A DNA stretch of 64,000 nucleotides from Methanosarcinaceae archaeon (GCA_023544565.1 JAMJFS010000001.1:1-64000); one strand, 5' to 3'. Counted from the stretch's first letter, positions 42,775 to 52,308 are shown. The notes: generated from the sequence alone by a model not told the origin. A program made the numbers and translations.

Positions 42775-44145
42775 TTGAAGCCCATGCAAGGCTTGTTTTA
42801 CATTATCGAGTAAATCCTTCTATGCAATTGAATTAACTCAGATGCCTTGTATTTTATACAAGGGATCCGACAAAGTCGGATTGACATAATTTTACATTAT
42901 GTCATACATACAAAAATAGCAGAATAAAAATAATTTACAACATTGATTGATCAGGAAAATAGTTTCTGGCATATCCATACCAGTCAGAACTGATTTTCCC
43001 TCAAATAATAATACTGTGTTTGTACAATGTCCTGTACAAGTTGTTGTTCGTGTTTTTATATGTCGAACTTTTTACACAATGCCACAATAGAAACAGTGAG
43101 TGTAAATGTTTTTGCATCATGCTGTTTGCATATTAGATCCGATATGAACACAACTCATTTATTGTTGAATTGCCAATAATCCGAAACAAAACCATCCTTT
43201 TTGTAATTGCAGTCAAGTAGACTGTTATGAATGCCTATGCTCCTAGAATATTAAGAGTTTTGATTTAAAATTTTTGTGGAAATCTTGACAAATATTTTGT
43301 CAATGCCCATTATCGTATCTTTTTTTATCTGCTAAAACCTCATACTGTAAATATGCTCTCTTGTGTATATGAAATTTGAATTTTATTATGATGTTGTAAA
43401 TTAAATATTACTAATGATTCTAACTATTATTGTAAATGTGATCATACCAATGAAATGTTTAAGCGTTTAGTTACGCTGTTCATTGATTTTTAATCACGAA
43501 TGTAATCTGCATTGAGTGATTACAAATTGTAATAAGTGGTTGAAGGTTAATAAACTTGTGGTTTTTTATCCCAAGTTTGACGCTTATATTTCTTGCTGAT
43601 TGTATCCTTTATTTATCAGTTCCATAATTCGTTTTTTAAGACTTTTTTTCTCCATCTAATTTGACAGATAGATTGTAGTCTGTTGAATTCGATTTTTATG
43701 ATTTTTAGCTTATTTTTAAACTTGCAATTTGACAGTTAAAACAGGTAAAATCAAAACACATTTTTTATTCCCATGCTTATTGAAACTCAATTAGTTGCTC
43801 AGTGATCAGTACAACAAAATCATCAAAAAATCCAACAATGAATTTGACAGTTACGGTAGATTACGTGAAAAATGAGATAAAATTTCATTTATGCGAATTT
43901 TGACCCAATGAATACACTGATTTTGAGGAGAAAAACAGGAAATTACGTAGATTCTAAGTAGATAATTTTTCAACTGTCAAATAGGTTTTCCTGACAATAT
44001 ATGAGAATTATAGGGCAAAAGAGCAGACATTCTCTTCAAGAAAGAGTGATAACTGTCAAACTTGGGTTATAGAGGATTTCGGTAAAAATATGTGGTAACA
44101 AAAATTCGAAAACATTATATAACAGTGTGAATATATGTTTAATTG
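42775..44145. other. AT-rich gene-free region with TTTGACAGTT iterons; candidate origin
   Basis: About 1.4 kb between dnaG and the flavoprotein gene with no plausible gene in any frame. It contains TTTGACAG(TT) at 43660, 43728 and 43843 on the plus strand and AACTGTCAAA at 43972 and 44051 on the other, plus an eight-bp-arm palindrome TTGACAAA-tat-TTTGTCAA near 43285. The adjacent cdc6 and dnaG make a replication origin plausible, but no standard ORB was recognised. Confidence 0.5.
44114..44122 (+). promoter_or_regulatory. TATA box for candidate small RNA
   Basis: TTATATAAC centred about 27 nt before 44145, where a long terminal stem begins. The spacing is right for an archaeal promoter. Confidence 0.5.
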
Positions 44146-44211
44146 GAACGAGCGGGATTTTTTTCAAGCATTTTTTGCTACAATAACCCCCACTCCCCAA
44201 CTCGCTCGTTC
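44146..44211 (+). ncRNA. Candidate small structured RNA
   Basis: GAACGAGCG (44146-44154) pairs exactly with CGCTCGTTC (44203-44211), closing a roughly 48-nt interior with a small AGCA-TGCT hairpin and a C-rich strand (CCCCCACTCCCC). A TATA box lies at the correct distance upstream and CTATTTTTTATT follows at about 44233, like a terminator. It contains no tRNA T-loop and no C/D or H/ACA boxes. No known family was recognised. Confidence 0.5.
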
Positions 44212-44375
44212 GCAATAATCTACTGCTTCAATCTATTTTTTATTATAATTACAATTATAATTATAATTATAATTTATTGATTATTTCCACCCCTACATTT
44301 ATTTCTACTTTTTATTGTAGATCGATTATCATATGAATCCAAACTCTAATATCCCATATTGATATTCTTTAACAC

Positions 44376-45731
44376 ATGTATGAAAAAACAAACTCACGTC
44401 AAAAACTTGTGATAATCGGTGGCGGTGCTGCTGGAATGGCAGTTGCAACACACACACAGCGCCATGGGAACTATTCTATTACAGTCATATCAAAAGACGC
44501 ACACACTGCATATAGTCAGTGCGGGATCCCGTTCGTACTTGGTGGCGAGATCGAAGATTTTGAGGACCTGATTGTAAAAAAACCTGAATTCTTCGAACAA
44601 ATGGGAATAAACATTAGACTGAACACCACAGTCAATGCAATTGACATAGATTCTAAAACGATCCATTTAGGCGATGAGGTACTTTCCTTTGACAAACTTG
44701 TGATCGCAACCGGAAGTCGCACACAAATACCTGACAACATCAAACCTAATATCGAACTTGATAATATATTTACACTTCGCACCCTATCAGATGGCATGAA
44801 GATCCAAAATGCACTGAAAAACACTGATAACCTGACCATCATAGGTGGCGGTTCGATCGGTGTTGAAGTTGCAGCATCTGCGGCAAAACGTGGAATTAAC
44901 ACAACACTTGTTAACCGCAACTACTCACTCCTCTCACATAACATTGACCCGGACATGTCCGAGATCGTGCGGTCGCATCTTGTGTCAATGGGGGTAGAGG
45001 TCATAACCGACACTGTGCCCGAATCCATCAACGGCACCGCAACAGTTGAATCAGTCACCATTGATGGCACCGATATACCGACTGATACTGTAATAATCTC
45101 TGCAGGTGTATTACCTGATACTTCACTTACACGGAATACCCAAATTGAGATCGGCAAAAGCGGTGGTATTGTAGTGGATGAACAACTGCGGGTAAAGATT
45201 GGAGATGCATTCCATACAGATGTGTTTTCAGGAGGTGAATGTGCAGAGATTTATAATCTTATTACCAGAGAACCTTTTGTAAGCCAACTTGGAAGCACTG
45301 CACGAAGAATGGCTGCCGTGATCGCAGATAACATGTGCGGTACGCCTTCCACCTTTGGTCCAATAATAAATCCATGGGTCTGCGTTGCCGGAGACTTTCA
45401 GATAGGGGCTGTGGGTCTTACGAGCCGGATCGCTGAAAAAAATGGCGAAAATATCATAACAGGTATGTCAAAAGGCCTGACACGTGCTTCATATTACCCG
45501 GAAGGCAGCCAGATATTCATCAAACTCATATTCAGTGACAGGTATCTGATAGGTGCACAGGTGATCGCTGGAGAGGGAGTCAAGGAGCGCATCGACGGGC
45601 TCGCATTCGCAATTAGAAAGAGAGCGACCATTGATGAGATGCTGGAGATGGAAACATGCTACGCGCCCCCGGTGTCTATGTTGATCGACCCGATCATGTA
45701 TGCGATAAAAGACGCTTACAAAAAAATGTAG
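44376..45731 (+). CDS. FAD/NAD(P)-dependent disulfide reductase (CoADR/Nox-like)
   Basis: A 451-aa pyridine nucleotide-disulfide oxidoreductase. It has the FAD motif IIGGGAAGMAVA (13-24), a single redox Cys49 in YSQCGIPF as in CoA-disulfide reductase and NADH oxidase, a second NAD(P) motif TIIGGGSIGVEVAASA and the FAD-binding GGECAEIYN. In methanogens such proteins may reduce disulfides or O2. The substrate is not certain. It is followed by rtcA, whose reading frame overlaps the end of this gene. Confidence 0.87.
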   Translation: MYEKTNSRQKLVIIGGGAAGMAVATHTQRHGNYSITVISKDAHTAYSQCGIPFVLGGEIEDFEDLIVKKPEFFEQMGINIRLNTTVNAIDIDSKTIHLGDEVLSFDKLVIATGSRTQIPDNIKPNIELDNIFTLRTLSDGMKIQNALKNTDNLTIIGGGSIGVEVAASAAKRGINTTLVNRNYSLLSHNIDPDMSEIVRSHLVSMGVEVITDTVPESINGTATVESVTIDGTDIPTDTVIISAGVLPDTSLTRNTQIEIGKSGGIVVDEQLRVKIGDAFHTDVFSGGECAEIYNLITREPFVSQLGSTARRMAAVIADNMCGTPSTFGPIINPWVCVAGDFQIGAVGLTSRIAEKNGENIITGMSKGLTRASYYPEGSQIFIKLIFSDRYLIGAQVIAGEGVKERIDGLAFAIRKRATIDEMLEMETCYAPPVSMLIDPIMYAIKDAYKKM

Positions 45732-46822
45732 GAGATGGGAATATCATTGAGATCGACGGTTCATACGGAGAAGGAGGTGGACAGATCATCAGAACAGCCG
45801 TGGCCCTGTCTGCAGTGACCGGAAAAAAAATCAGGGTCACCAATATCCGAAAGAACCGACCAAAGCCAGGGCTTAAGCCACAGCACGTGAAATCGATAGA
45901 GACAGCGGCCCTGCTATGCGATGCTGATGTAACAGGACTGTCAATAGGCTCGACCGATGTCATGTTCGCTCCAATGGAACTGAAGGGGGATAACGTTAAA
46001 CTTGATATTGATATCGGAACTGCAGGAAGTATCTCACTTCTCCTCCAGTGCATCATGCCTGCTGCAGCCTGCACGCCTGATGGTGTTGAACTGACCATTA
46101 CAGGAGGTACTGATGTCGCATGGTCTCCAACTATTGATTATCTGAAACACGTAACCTTCAGTGCACTGTCAAAGATGGGATACGATTGTGAGATTGAACT
46201 TCTTGCACGCGGTTATTATCCAAAAGGTGGTGGACGAGTGCGCGCACATCTCAAACCTGCCAGATTCAAAGGTTTTGATCTTACGACAGAGATCGGAAAG
46301 GGAAAGATATACGGCATATCCCATTGCGCGAACCTGCCCGAACACGTGGCAAAGCGACAGGCGGATTCGGCTGCATCATTGATCAGGGATGCGGGATATG
46401 ATTGCGAAATTGAGACCGTTTGCGTAACCTGCCGCTCAACTGGCAGCGGGATAAGTTTATGGCACGGCATGGTTGGAGGGAGTGCACTTGGAAAACGAGG
46501 TCTACCTGCCGAAAAAGTTGGTGAAAATGCCGCAAAAGAAATACTCACAGAAATTTGTAGCGGTGCATCCGTGGATGTGCATCTTGCTGACCAGTTGATC
46601 CCATATATGGGTTTGGGTTTGGGTTTGGGTTTGGGTTTGGGTCTGGAACTTTGCGGACCAGAGGTTGGATTTGGTTCTTTTACTGTGCGGGAACTGACAC
46701 AGCATACGCTGACGAACATCTGGGTAACTGAACAATTCCTTGATGTGAAGTTCAAGGTGCAAAAAATAGATGGACTTGAGGATGACCAGAAGGTCAAACT
46801 CGTAAAGGTATCTGTCAGGTAA
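45656..46822 (+). CDS. rtcA: RNA 3'-terminal phosphate cyclase, with Gly-Leu repeat and unclear start
   Basis: RtcA makes 2',3'-cyclic phosphate ends on RNA using ATP. The family core starts at about residue 30 (IIEIDGSYGEGGGQIIRTA). The nucleophile His309 is in VDVHLADQLIPYM. Immediately after it comes (Gly-Leu)x6, encoded by a GGGTTT hexamer tract at 46609-46641, where family members have a short ALAGGG-like loop. No ATG/GTG/TTG lies in frame near the conserved start: ATG 45656 (GGAG upstream) would overlap the previous gene by 76 nt, and an ATC/ATT at 45743-45748 lies after GGAG 45731. A one-base frameshift near ATG 45735 is another possibility. Confidence 0.87.
   Translation: MLRAPGVYVDRPDHVCDKRRLQKNVGDGNIIEIDGSYGEGGGQIIRTAVALSAVTGKKIRVTNIRKNRPKPGLKPQHVKSIETAALLCDADVTGLSIGSTDVMFAPMELKGDNVKLDIDIGTAGSISLLLQCIMPAAACTPDGVELTITGGTDVAWSPTIDYLKHVTFSALSKMGYDCEIELLARGYYPKGGGRVRAHLKPARFKGFDLTTEIGKGKIYGISHCANLPEHVAKRQADSAASLIRDAGYDCEIETVCVTCRSTGSGISLWHGMVGGSALGKRGLPAEKVGENAAKEILTEICSGASVDVHLADQLIPYMGLGLGLGLGLGLELCGPEVGFGSFTVRELTQHTLTNIWVTEQFLDVKFKVQKIDGLEDDQKVKLVKVSVR
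46609..46641 (+). repeat. GGGTTT hexamer tract inside rtcA
   Basis: Five perfect GGGTTT units plus GGG. It keeps the reading frame and encodes the Gly-Leu run. Confidence 0.95.
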
Positions 46823-46832
46823 GAGGAAAATA

Positions 46833-47462
46833 TCACTCTTTTGCGGCCACAATACTCAGATATTCTGGTGGCACTTCATCTGTCAGGACAATATCATCAT
46901 TCACATTCATGAAAAAAAGACCATCCTGCTGTGCAGATTCTGCATCAACCTCGATCACAACTGGATTTTCAGTGTGAACCGATGCGGCTTCATGCGCTTT
47001 CCTATATGAAGTACTGAGATGCACATAGCGCTGGCGCAGTGGTGTTATGCCATTCTCCAAAAGCATGTCAACCTCTTCTAAACTAACACCGTAATAAAGA
47101 TACGTAAGTTCATTTTCCGGATAATCCAGATCAACATTAACGGAATGTCCATATCTTGCCCTTATTCGAGAGCCTTCTGCTTCATATCTTCTTTTTACAT
47201 CAGATTCAATAAGTGCTATAAGGCGTTCTTCTGTTGCCCACCTGTATCGATTTTCCATAATGTCACACAGAAGATCCAGGTCAACCCAACCCTGTGTGTC
47301 CATTTCAAGACCTATATCATAAGGGAAATGCCTGAGAGCACCGGAAATAAACCTTCCAAGCCGTTCCTCTCGCTCATCATCCAGTACATACCTGCCACTA
47401 TCTCCACATTCAGGACATTCGTGGCCCCTGAAATATCCATCCTCATTACATTTGCGAATCAT
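46833..47462 (-). CDS. kptA: tRNA 2'-phosphotransferase KptA/Tpt1
   Basis: A 209-aa KptA, which moves an internal RNA 2'-phosphate to NAD+, as needed after some ligation reactions. Motifs are RARYGHSV, PLRQRYVHLSTSYRKA and the C-terminal PPEYLS. A short N-terminal zinc-like segment (C5, C16-x2-C19) is typical of archaeal members. The ATG at 47462 was preferred over an extended frame to 47534 that overlaps the MFS gene's end. The gene is convergent with rtcA, only 10 bp away, placing two RNA-end enzymes side by side. Confidence 0.9.
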   Translation of the reverse strand: MIRKCNEDGYFRGHECPECGDSGRYVLDDEREERLGRFISGALRHFPYDIGLEMDTQGWVDLDLLCDIMENRYRWATEERLIALIESDVKRRYEAEGSRIRARYGHSVNVDLDYPENELTYLYYGVSLEEVDMLLENGITPLRQRYVHLSTSYRKAHEAASVHTENPVVIEVDAESAQQDGLFFMNVNDDIVLTDEVPPEYLSIVAAKE

Positions 47463-47490
47463 GATATCTAAATCCAGTTGTATTTTATAA

Positions 47491-48582
47491 TTAATATATC
47501 TTCTTAACTGATTGTCTGTTTTTTTGACTGTCAAACATTCTGAAAATTATCAATCCTATCAACGAGAAGATGGATGCACATAACAATACTGCCTCAAATC
47601 CATATATCTGTGACAATCCCCCTCCAATAAGTGCCCCCGTAATCCCTGAAGCTCCGATCATGGAGTTTAAAAGTCCTGCAGCAGTTGCCTTGTCGATGTT
47701 ACGCTCAACAAGCAATTGGTTCGAGCCGACATATAGAAAAGACCACGAACATGCTACTACAATCATTCCGGGTATGACAAAAAGGTAATTCGGGATCATA
47801 ATATAACTTGCAAATGCAACCACAGAAAGTAAATATCCCCAGACGATGAGCCGTTCATTCCTATATCTATCCAGTCGGCGCATCACCAAAAATTGTACCG
47901 CCGGATTGATCGCATAGAGTGTCCCCATCCAAAACGTATTAGCACCAAGTGATGCAAGATAGAGCGGGAATATCGTCCACACAGCCACCGCACCGCTATG
48001 GCGTATAAAAAATGACAGGTATGTGCCGATGTTACCTGTAAATGTATCAATGGAAAAATATGTTGCATAGATCACTGGCGTTTCGATATCTTCCATACGC
48101 ATGGCACCGATCAGTGCAAAACAGTAGAAAATGGAGGATAAAGCAAACAGGTAGATGATATTCCCAATAAGTCCCGCCAGCAGGTATCCTGCCATCCAGC
48201 CGAGCGCCCCGAATGAACTGAACTTGCCTATACTGCGCTTTTGGTAATGCACATAAGCGATAAGAGCAGCAGGATACATCCCTACACTAAACCCTGCAAG
48301 TCCCCTTGTGACCGCAAGTGAGAATGGATCGTATGCGAATATCTGCAAAAAGAATGTGATCGCAGATACTACAAAACCTAAAATAATGACCTTTTTCAAA
48401 CGATGGATGTCTGCTGCTTTGCCAAATATGAACGATGAAAGAAAAGATGTTGCACCAAAGACCGCACTGATCACCCCGATCTCAAAATACGTTGCCCCAA
48501 GAGACTCTGCGAACAGGGGTATGAAGATCATGCTCAGCATGTAAGATGTATTTGTCAAGAACTGGATCGTATTAAGTCTCAC
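47491..48582 (-). CDS. MFS transporter
   Basis: A 363-aa major facilitator superfamily protein with about 11-12 membrane helices. The loop-2/3 signature FIFGKAADIHRLKKVIILG is typical of drug/metabolite MFS. The start codon is GTG at 48582. The substrate is unknown. The length is at the lower end for MFS proteins (usually about 400 aa). It lies between kptA and a divergent radical SAM gene. Confidence 0.85.
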   Translation of the reverse strand: MRLNTIQFLTNTSYMLSMIFIPLFAESLGATYFEIGVISAVFGATSFLSSFIFGKAADIHRLKKVIILGFVVSAITFFLQIFAYDPFSLAVTRGLAGFSVGMYPAALIAYVHYQKRSIGKFSSFGALGWMAGYLLAGLIGNIIYLFALSSIFYCFALIGAMRMEDIETPVIYATYFSIDTFTGNIGTYLSFFIRHSGAVAVWTIFPLYLASLGANTFWMGTLYAINPAVQFLVMRRLDRYRNERLIVWGYLLSVVAFASYIMIPNYLFVIPGMIVVACSWSFLYVGSNQLLVERNIDKATAAGLLNSMIGASGITGALIGGGLSQIYGFEAVLLCASIFSLIGLIIFRMFDSQKNRQSVKKIY

Positions 48583-48690
48583 TGCCCCAACAAGTGATTA
48601 TCCTTATTTCAAATTGTTGGGACGGACGTGTTTGTTATATCTTAGATCGTAAGCCAATCTTTATCTATACATCTAACTAAAATACATCCC

Positions 48691-49665
48691 ATGTCCACTT
48701 TCTCTCCCACACTTACAGCAAAAGCCCTGTGGCAGTTACGTGTAAAAAAAAGACCATTTGTAATGTCTCATGCCATCAATTCAAAATGTAACATGAGCTG
48801 CAAGTTCTGTGAATACTGGAAAGCCGGGGGCGACGAGATGAGCACCAAAGAAATATTCAGCATGCTTGACGATGCAAAATCGTTTGGTATCATGTACTAC
48901 AATGCATGGACTACGGAACCGTTGCTTCGGGAAGACCTGCCTGATATTCTTGAACACGCGCATAATATCGGGATGATAACATCACTCATTACCAATGGGA
49001 AACTCCTTGAAAAGAGGGCTGATGAGCTAAAAGACCTTGATTACCTGTCCGTATCCGTTGACGGCATTGAGAGTTACAGGGAAATTCGGGGAATCGATAT
49101 TGATGAGATCATGCCAGGGATCAAAAAAGCGAAGGAAGGGCGGAAGAATCCATTGCTAATGAACTGTGTGATAAGCGGCAAGAACCTTGATGATATCGAA
49201 CCTCTCATCCATCTTGCAAAGGAGATGGATGTCAGGATCTCGTTTGAACCGCTCTATGAATTCGGAGGCATTGACAGGGATGTTTGGGATGAGATCGGGA
49301 TAAAGGATATGGAAAAATACCACAATACTGTCCAGCGCATAATCGAGATGAAAGAACAGGGCTATCCGATCATCAATTCAATTTCATATCTTACCATGGT
49401 CAAGAACCTCACGGCCGATTACAGGTGCCATGCAAGCGACATTATCCTGAATGTGACTGTGGATGGCACTTTGGAGAACTGTCGTGTTCACAGAGATTCA
49501 CTTGGTAATGTAAAAAACGGTATTGAGAATGTGTGGAACTCGTCAAAGGATATGAGAAAAACAATTTCAACTCAATGTGAGGGTTGTCTATTTTTCGGGT
49601 ATGTTGAGAACAGTCTCCTGTATGACTTCAACACAGAAGTTATGCGGCATTATGAATGGATGTAA
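48691..49665 (+). CDS. Radical SAM protein (SPASM-like C-terminus)
   Basis: A 324-aa radical SAM enzyme. The cluster motif is C33-x3-C37-x2-C40 (SKCNMSCKFCEYW). The usual GGEP is changed to WTTEPLLREDL. The C-terminus has cysteines in YRCHAS, ENCRVHR and TQCEGCLFFGY, suggesting an auxiliary cluster. It is broadly like archaeal SPASM proteins that modify peptides, cofactors or lipids; the substrate is unknown. It is divergent from the MFS gene. Confidence 0.83.
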   Translation: MSTFSPTLTAKALWQLRVKKRPFVMSHAINSKCNMSCKFCEYWKAGGDEMSTKEIFSMLDDAKSFGIMYYNAWTTEPLLREDLPDILEHAHNIGMITSLITNGKLLEKRADELKDLDYLSVSVDGIESYREIRGIDIDEIMPGIKKAKEGRKNPLLMNCVISGKNLDDIEPLIHLAKEMDVRISFEPLYEFGGIDRDVWDEIGIKDMEKYHNTVQRIIEMKEQGYPIINSISYLTMVKNLTADYRCHASDIILNVTVDGTLENCRVHRDSLGNVKNGIENVWNSSKDMRKTISTQCEGCLFFGYVENSLLYDFNTEVMRHYEWM

Positions 49666-49989
49666 GGTAAAGGCAAAGGTAAGAATGCGGTTTTTTACTG
49701 GTGTTTGTTTACTTGTTTTGGCATACCGATTTTTGTTTAGCGGTTTTTAATGCCGAGTCAATCCGCCGCAGGCGGCGCATCCCCCATCATCGATAAAATT
49801 ATCATCTTTTCATATTCAATAGACAAAGTGAATTGTCTTATAGATATCAGGTGCTATTTTTGCAGGACATAATATTTTCAAATTACAGTTAATCCGACTG
49901 ATACGAAGAATAATATAAGATCATTTTTGTGGAGATATGTCGCCTGCGGCGGTTGTATTGGTTTTAGTTTTACACCCATACAAATACGT
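49666..49989. other. Intergenic region, 324 bp, with palindromes
   Basis: No gene was seen. It holds a CCGCC-gca-GGCGG hairpin (49763-49775) and a minus-strand relative (49938-49975) of the CAACCGCC repeat at 9071. Confidence 0.55.
49938..49975 (-). repeat. Dispersed repeat, relative of 9071-9105
   Basis: On the minus strand: AAACTAAAACCAATACAACC, then GCCGCAGGCGACATAT. It shares the AAACTAAAAC and CAACCGCC blocks with the copy at 9071. Confidence 0.6.
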
Positions 49990-50844
49990 TCACTTAATAA
50001 CGCACTCAAGTAATTTCACATCGATCTTATCCCCGTTCTTGATCTTGAATATCTTTGCCGCATTACCGCAATTTATTGATATTTCCAAAAACTCGTGGCT
50101 TCCTATAAGGACAAGGGCATCTCCGTCTTCGACCATGCCATAGGTCTGTAAAAAAGGGATCTCGATCCCAAACATGAGAAGTTCTGCCCCAAAATCTGTT
50201 TTATCAAGAATAATATCCCCGGGGATGTTGGTGACAATGTTCCCAAAATCATCGATAAAGATAACCTCACCTGAGATCCCACCTTCGCTCACCTCGATCT
50301 TTTTAAGGTCAAGGTCAACAAAGTCATCGATCCTTTTACCAACATCTTCGATTTGGACAATCTCTTTGGGACTTGTGCCGGATAATAGATTCGATAAACG
50401 GTTCAATATATTGTTTCTTTTCTGGTTCGCTTTGAGCAGATACGCGCCCACTGGTGCGAATATATCCCTGCCATGAAAAGTGGATGAAACGTTGTAAAAT
50501 AGTTTCGTGTTTGTGATCTCATAAACCTCAATATCCCCGACCTTGCGTGCCGCAGGGATTAAAAGTCCATTATCGGGTCCCACAAAATACTGCCCTCCCG
50601 CGCGTATTGCGATCGCACGCCGATCTGTCCCGACACCCGGGTCCACCACAGCCACATGCACCGTTCCTGCGGAGAAATGATCCACAACACTGTACAATGC
50701 AAATGCACCTGCGCGTATGTCTGCATGATGGATGGAGTGGGTTATGTCAATGATTTTTGCAGTTTCGTTGATATTCAGGATAGCGGCTTTGAGGGATGCG
50801 GGATAGAGTGAACCGAAATCGGTTGTGAGAGTTATCACTGGCAT
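49990..50844 (-). CDS. SAM hydroxide adenosyltransferase (DUF62)
   Basis: A 284-aa protein of the SAM hydroxide adenosyltransferase/fluorinase-related family, which splits SAM to adenosine and methionine using hydroxide. The conserved start VITLTTDFG, then VVDPGVGTDR, GPDNGLL, TFHGRDIFAPVGAYL and FGNIVTNIP follow the family. The start MPVITLTT at 50844 fits the family better than the ATG at 50901. It lies in opposite orientation to the radical SAM gene. The biological role in archaea is not settled. Confidence 0.9.
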   Translation of the reverse strand: MPVITLTTDFGSLYPASLKAAILNINETAKIIDITHSIHHADIRAGAFALYSVVDHFSAGTVHVAVVDPGVGTDRRAIAIRAGGQYFVGPDNGLLIPAARKVGDIEVYEITNTKLFYNVSSTFHGRDIFAPVGAYLLKANQKRNNILNRLSNLLSGTSPKEIVQIEDVGKRIDDFVDLDLKKIEVSEGGISGEVIFIDDFGNIVTNIPGDIILDKTDFGAELLMFGIEIPFLQTYGMVEDGDALVLIGSHEFLEISINCGNAAKIFKIKNGDKIDVKLLECVIK

Positions 50845-50950
50845 ACAAAAGAATTGGGGTTGATGGTATAAAAAAGAAGGGACTGATGAAAATAGTACCA
50901 AAAAAAAAGAAAAAATAGAATAGAAAATAAGAAAAGTAATGCAAATTGCA

Positions 50951-52234
50951 TTACTTTGCCAGATTGTAATTCGCGTTCACGATCTTAAGTGCGCAGAAGT
51001 TACCGCACATTGTGCATGCATCCTCATCTTCAGGTGAACGGCTGTTGCGTATGGATCTTGCATATTCAGGGTCCAGAGCATTAGCGTACATTCCTTCCCA
51101 GTCAAGGTCACGGCGTGCACGTGCCATAGCAAGGTCCTGGTCACGCTTGCCCAATTTGACCATGTCGCCGATATGTGCAGCGATCTTGGATGTCCTGATT
51201 CCTTCGATGACATCTGCTTTGTTTGGCAATGCCAGATGCTCGGCAGGGGTCACGTAGCAAAGGAAGTCACAGCCTGCTGCTGCTGCTGTGGATGCACCGA
51301 TCGCGGTCACGATGTGGTCGCGTCCAGGGGATACATCAGTTACCAGTGGTCCGAGCATGTAGAATGGTTTGTGACCGCTCATGGCTTTCATGAGTTTGAC
51401 ATTCATCTCGACTTCGTCCAGTGGAACATGGCCTGGGCCTTCAACAATGACCTGCAGGTCATATTTGTCGTGTGCGATCTGTGCACATTCAGAGTTGATG
51501 ATAAGTTCCTGCACCTGTGCCCTGTCGGTAGCATCATGGATAGCTCCTGCGCGCATTCCATTGCCTGTGGACAAAACGACCTCGTGCTCCTTGAGGATCT
51601 CACAGAGGTAATCAAATTCGCTGTACAGTGGATTTTCCTTCTCGTTGTGCAACATCCATGTAGTCATGAATGCGCCACCACGGGAGCAGAGTCCGCCATA
51701 GCGGCCATGTTTTTTAAGTCTGTCAATAACAATATTATTGATGCCGGTGTGGATAGCCATGAAGTTGGTACCCAGTTTTGCCTGGTCTGCGGTTGCCTTG
51801 AAAAGTTCATCCTCTGTCATGTGGACGATGGAACCGTATTTGTCTGCAGCTTCAATGAATGCCTGGTACAGTGGGACTGATCCAACAGATAGTGATACCG
51901 AATCAATTACCCTTTTTCGCATCTCTAAGAAGTCGCCTCCGGTACTCAGCTCCATCAGGGTGTCTGCACCTGCGGCTTCGGCTGCCTGTGCCTTCTCGAT
52001 CTCCATTTCAACACTGGCGATGTCTGTTGATGAACCAATGGATGCGTTGATCTTTGTTGTAAGTCCTTCTCCAATACCACATAGTTTAACGTCTCTATAT
52101 GGTGATACCGGAATAACGATTCTACCTGCTGCTATGCCCCGTCTGATGAACTCCGGTTCAAGCCCTTCTGAAACAGCGACTGCTTTCATCTCTTCTGTAA
52201 TCTTACCATTCTTTGCATCAGTTACTAAACTCAT
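50951..52234 (-). CDS. thiC: Phosphomethylpyrimidine synthase ThiC
   Basis: A 427-aa radical SAM-like enzyme that makes the thiamine pyrimidine (HMP-P) from AIR. It has LMELSTGGDF, EGPGHVPLDEVEMNV and the C-terminal cluster motif CTMCGNFC. ATG 52234 lies about 7 nt after GAGG; ATG 52240 is too close. It is the short archaeal form without the N-terminal extension seen in many bacteria. A 24-bp palindrome upstream may be a thiamine-responsive operator. thiL is elsewhere in the window. Confidence 0.94.
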   Translation of the reverse strand: MSLVTDAKNGKITEEMKAVAVSEGLEPEFIRRGIAAGRIVIPVSPYRDVKLCGIGEGLTTKINASIGSSTDIASVEMEIEKAQAAEAAGADTLMELSTGGDFLEMRKRVIDSVSLSVGSVPLYQAFIEAADKYGSIVHMTEDELFKATADQAKLGTNFMAIHTGINNIVIDRLKKHGRYGGLCSRGGAFMTTWMLHNEKENPLYSEFDYLCEILKEHEVVLSTGNGMRAGAIHDATDRAQVQELIINSECAQIAHDKYDLQVIVEGPGHVPLDEVEMNVKLMKAMSGHKPFYMLGPLVTDVSPGRDHIVTAIGASTAAAAGCDFLCYVTPAEHLALPNKADVIEGIRTSKIAAHIGDMVKLGKRDQDLAMARARRDLDWEGMYANALDPEYARSIRNSRSPEDEDACTMCGNFCALKIVNANYNLAK

Positions 52235-52308
52235 ATTCATACCTCAATAATAATAAATAATCAAACAGATGTATTTTATATAACACTTCCTATAAAATTG
52301 TATTGAGT

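Noticed and set aside
44146-44211. tRNA or C/D-box RNA
   Set aside because: No TTC T-loop, no CCA-type acceptor pairing of tRNA length, and no RUGAUGA or CUGA boxes.
51173-51880. 235-aa plus-strand reading frame
   Set aside because: It is fully antisense to thiC, which has all family motifs; the plus-strand frame has no ribosome binding site or recognisable domain.
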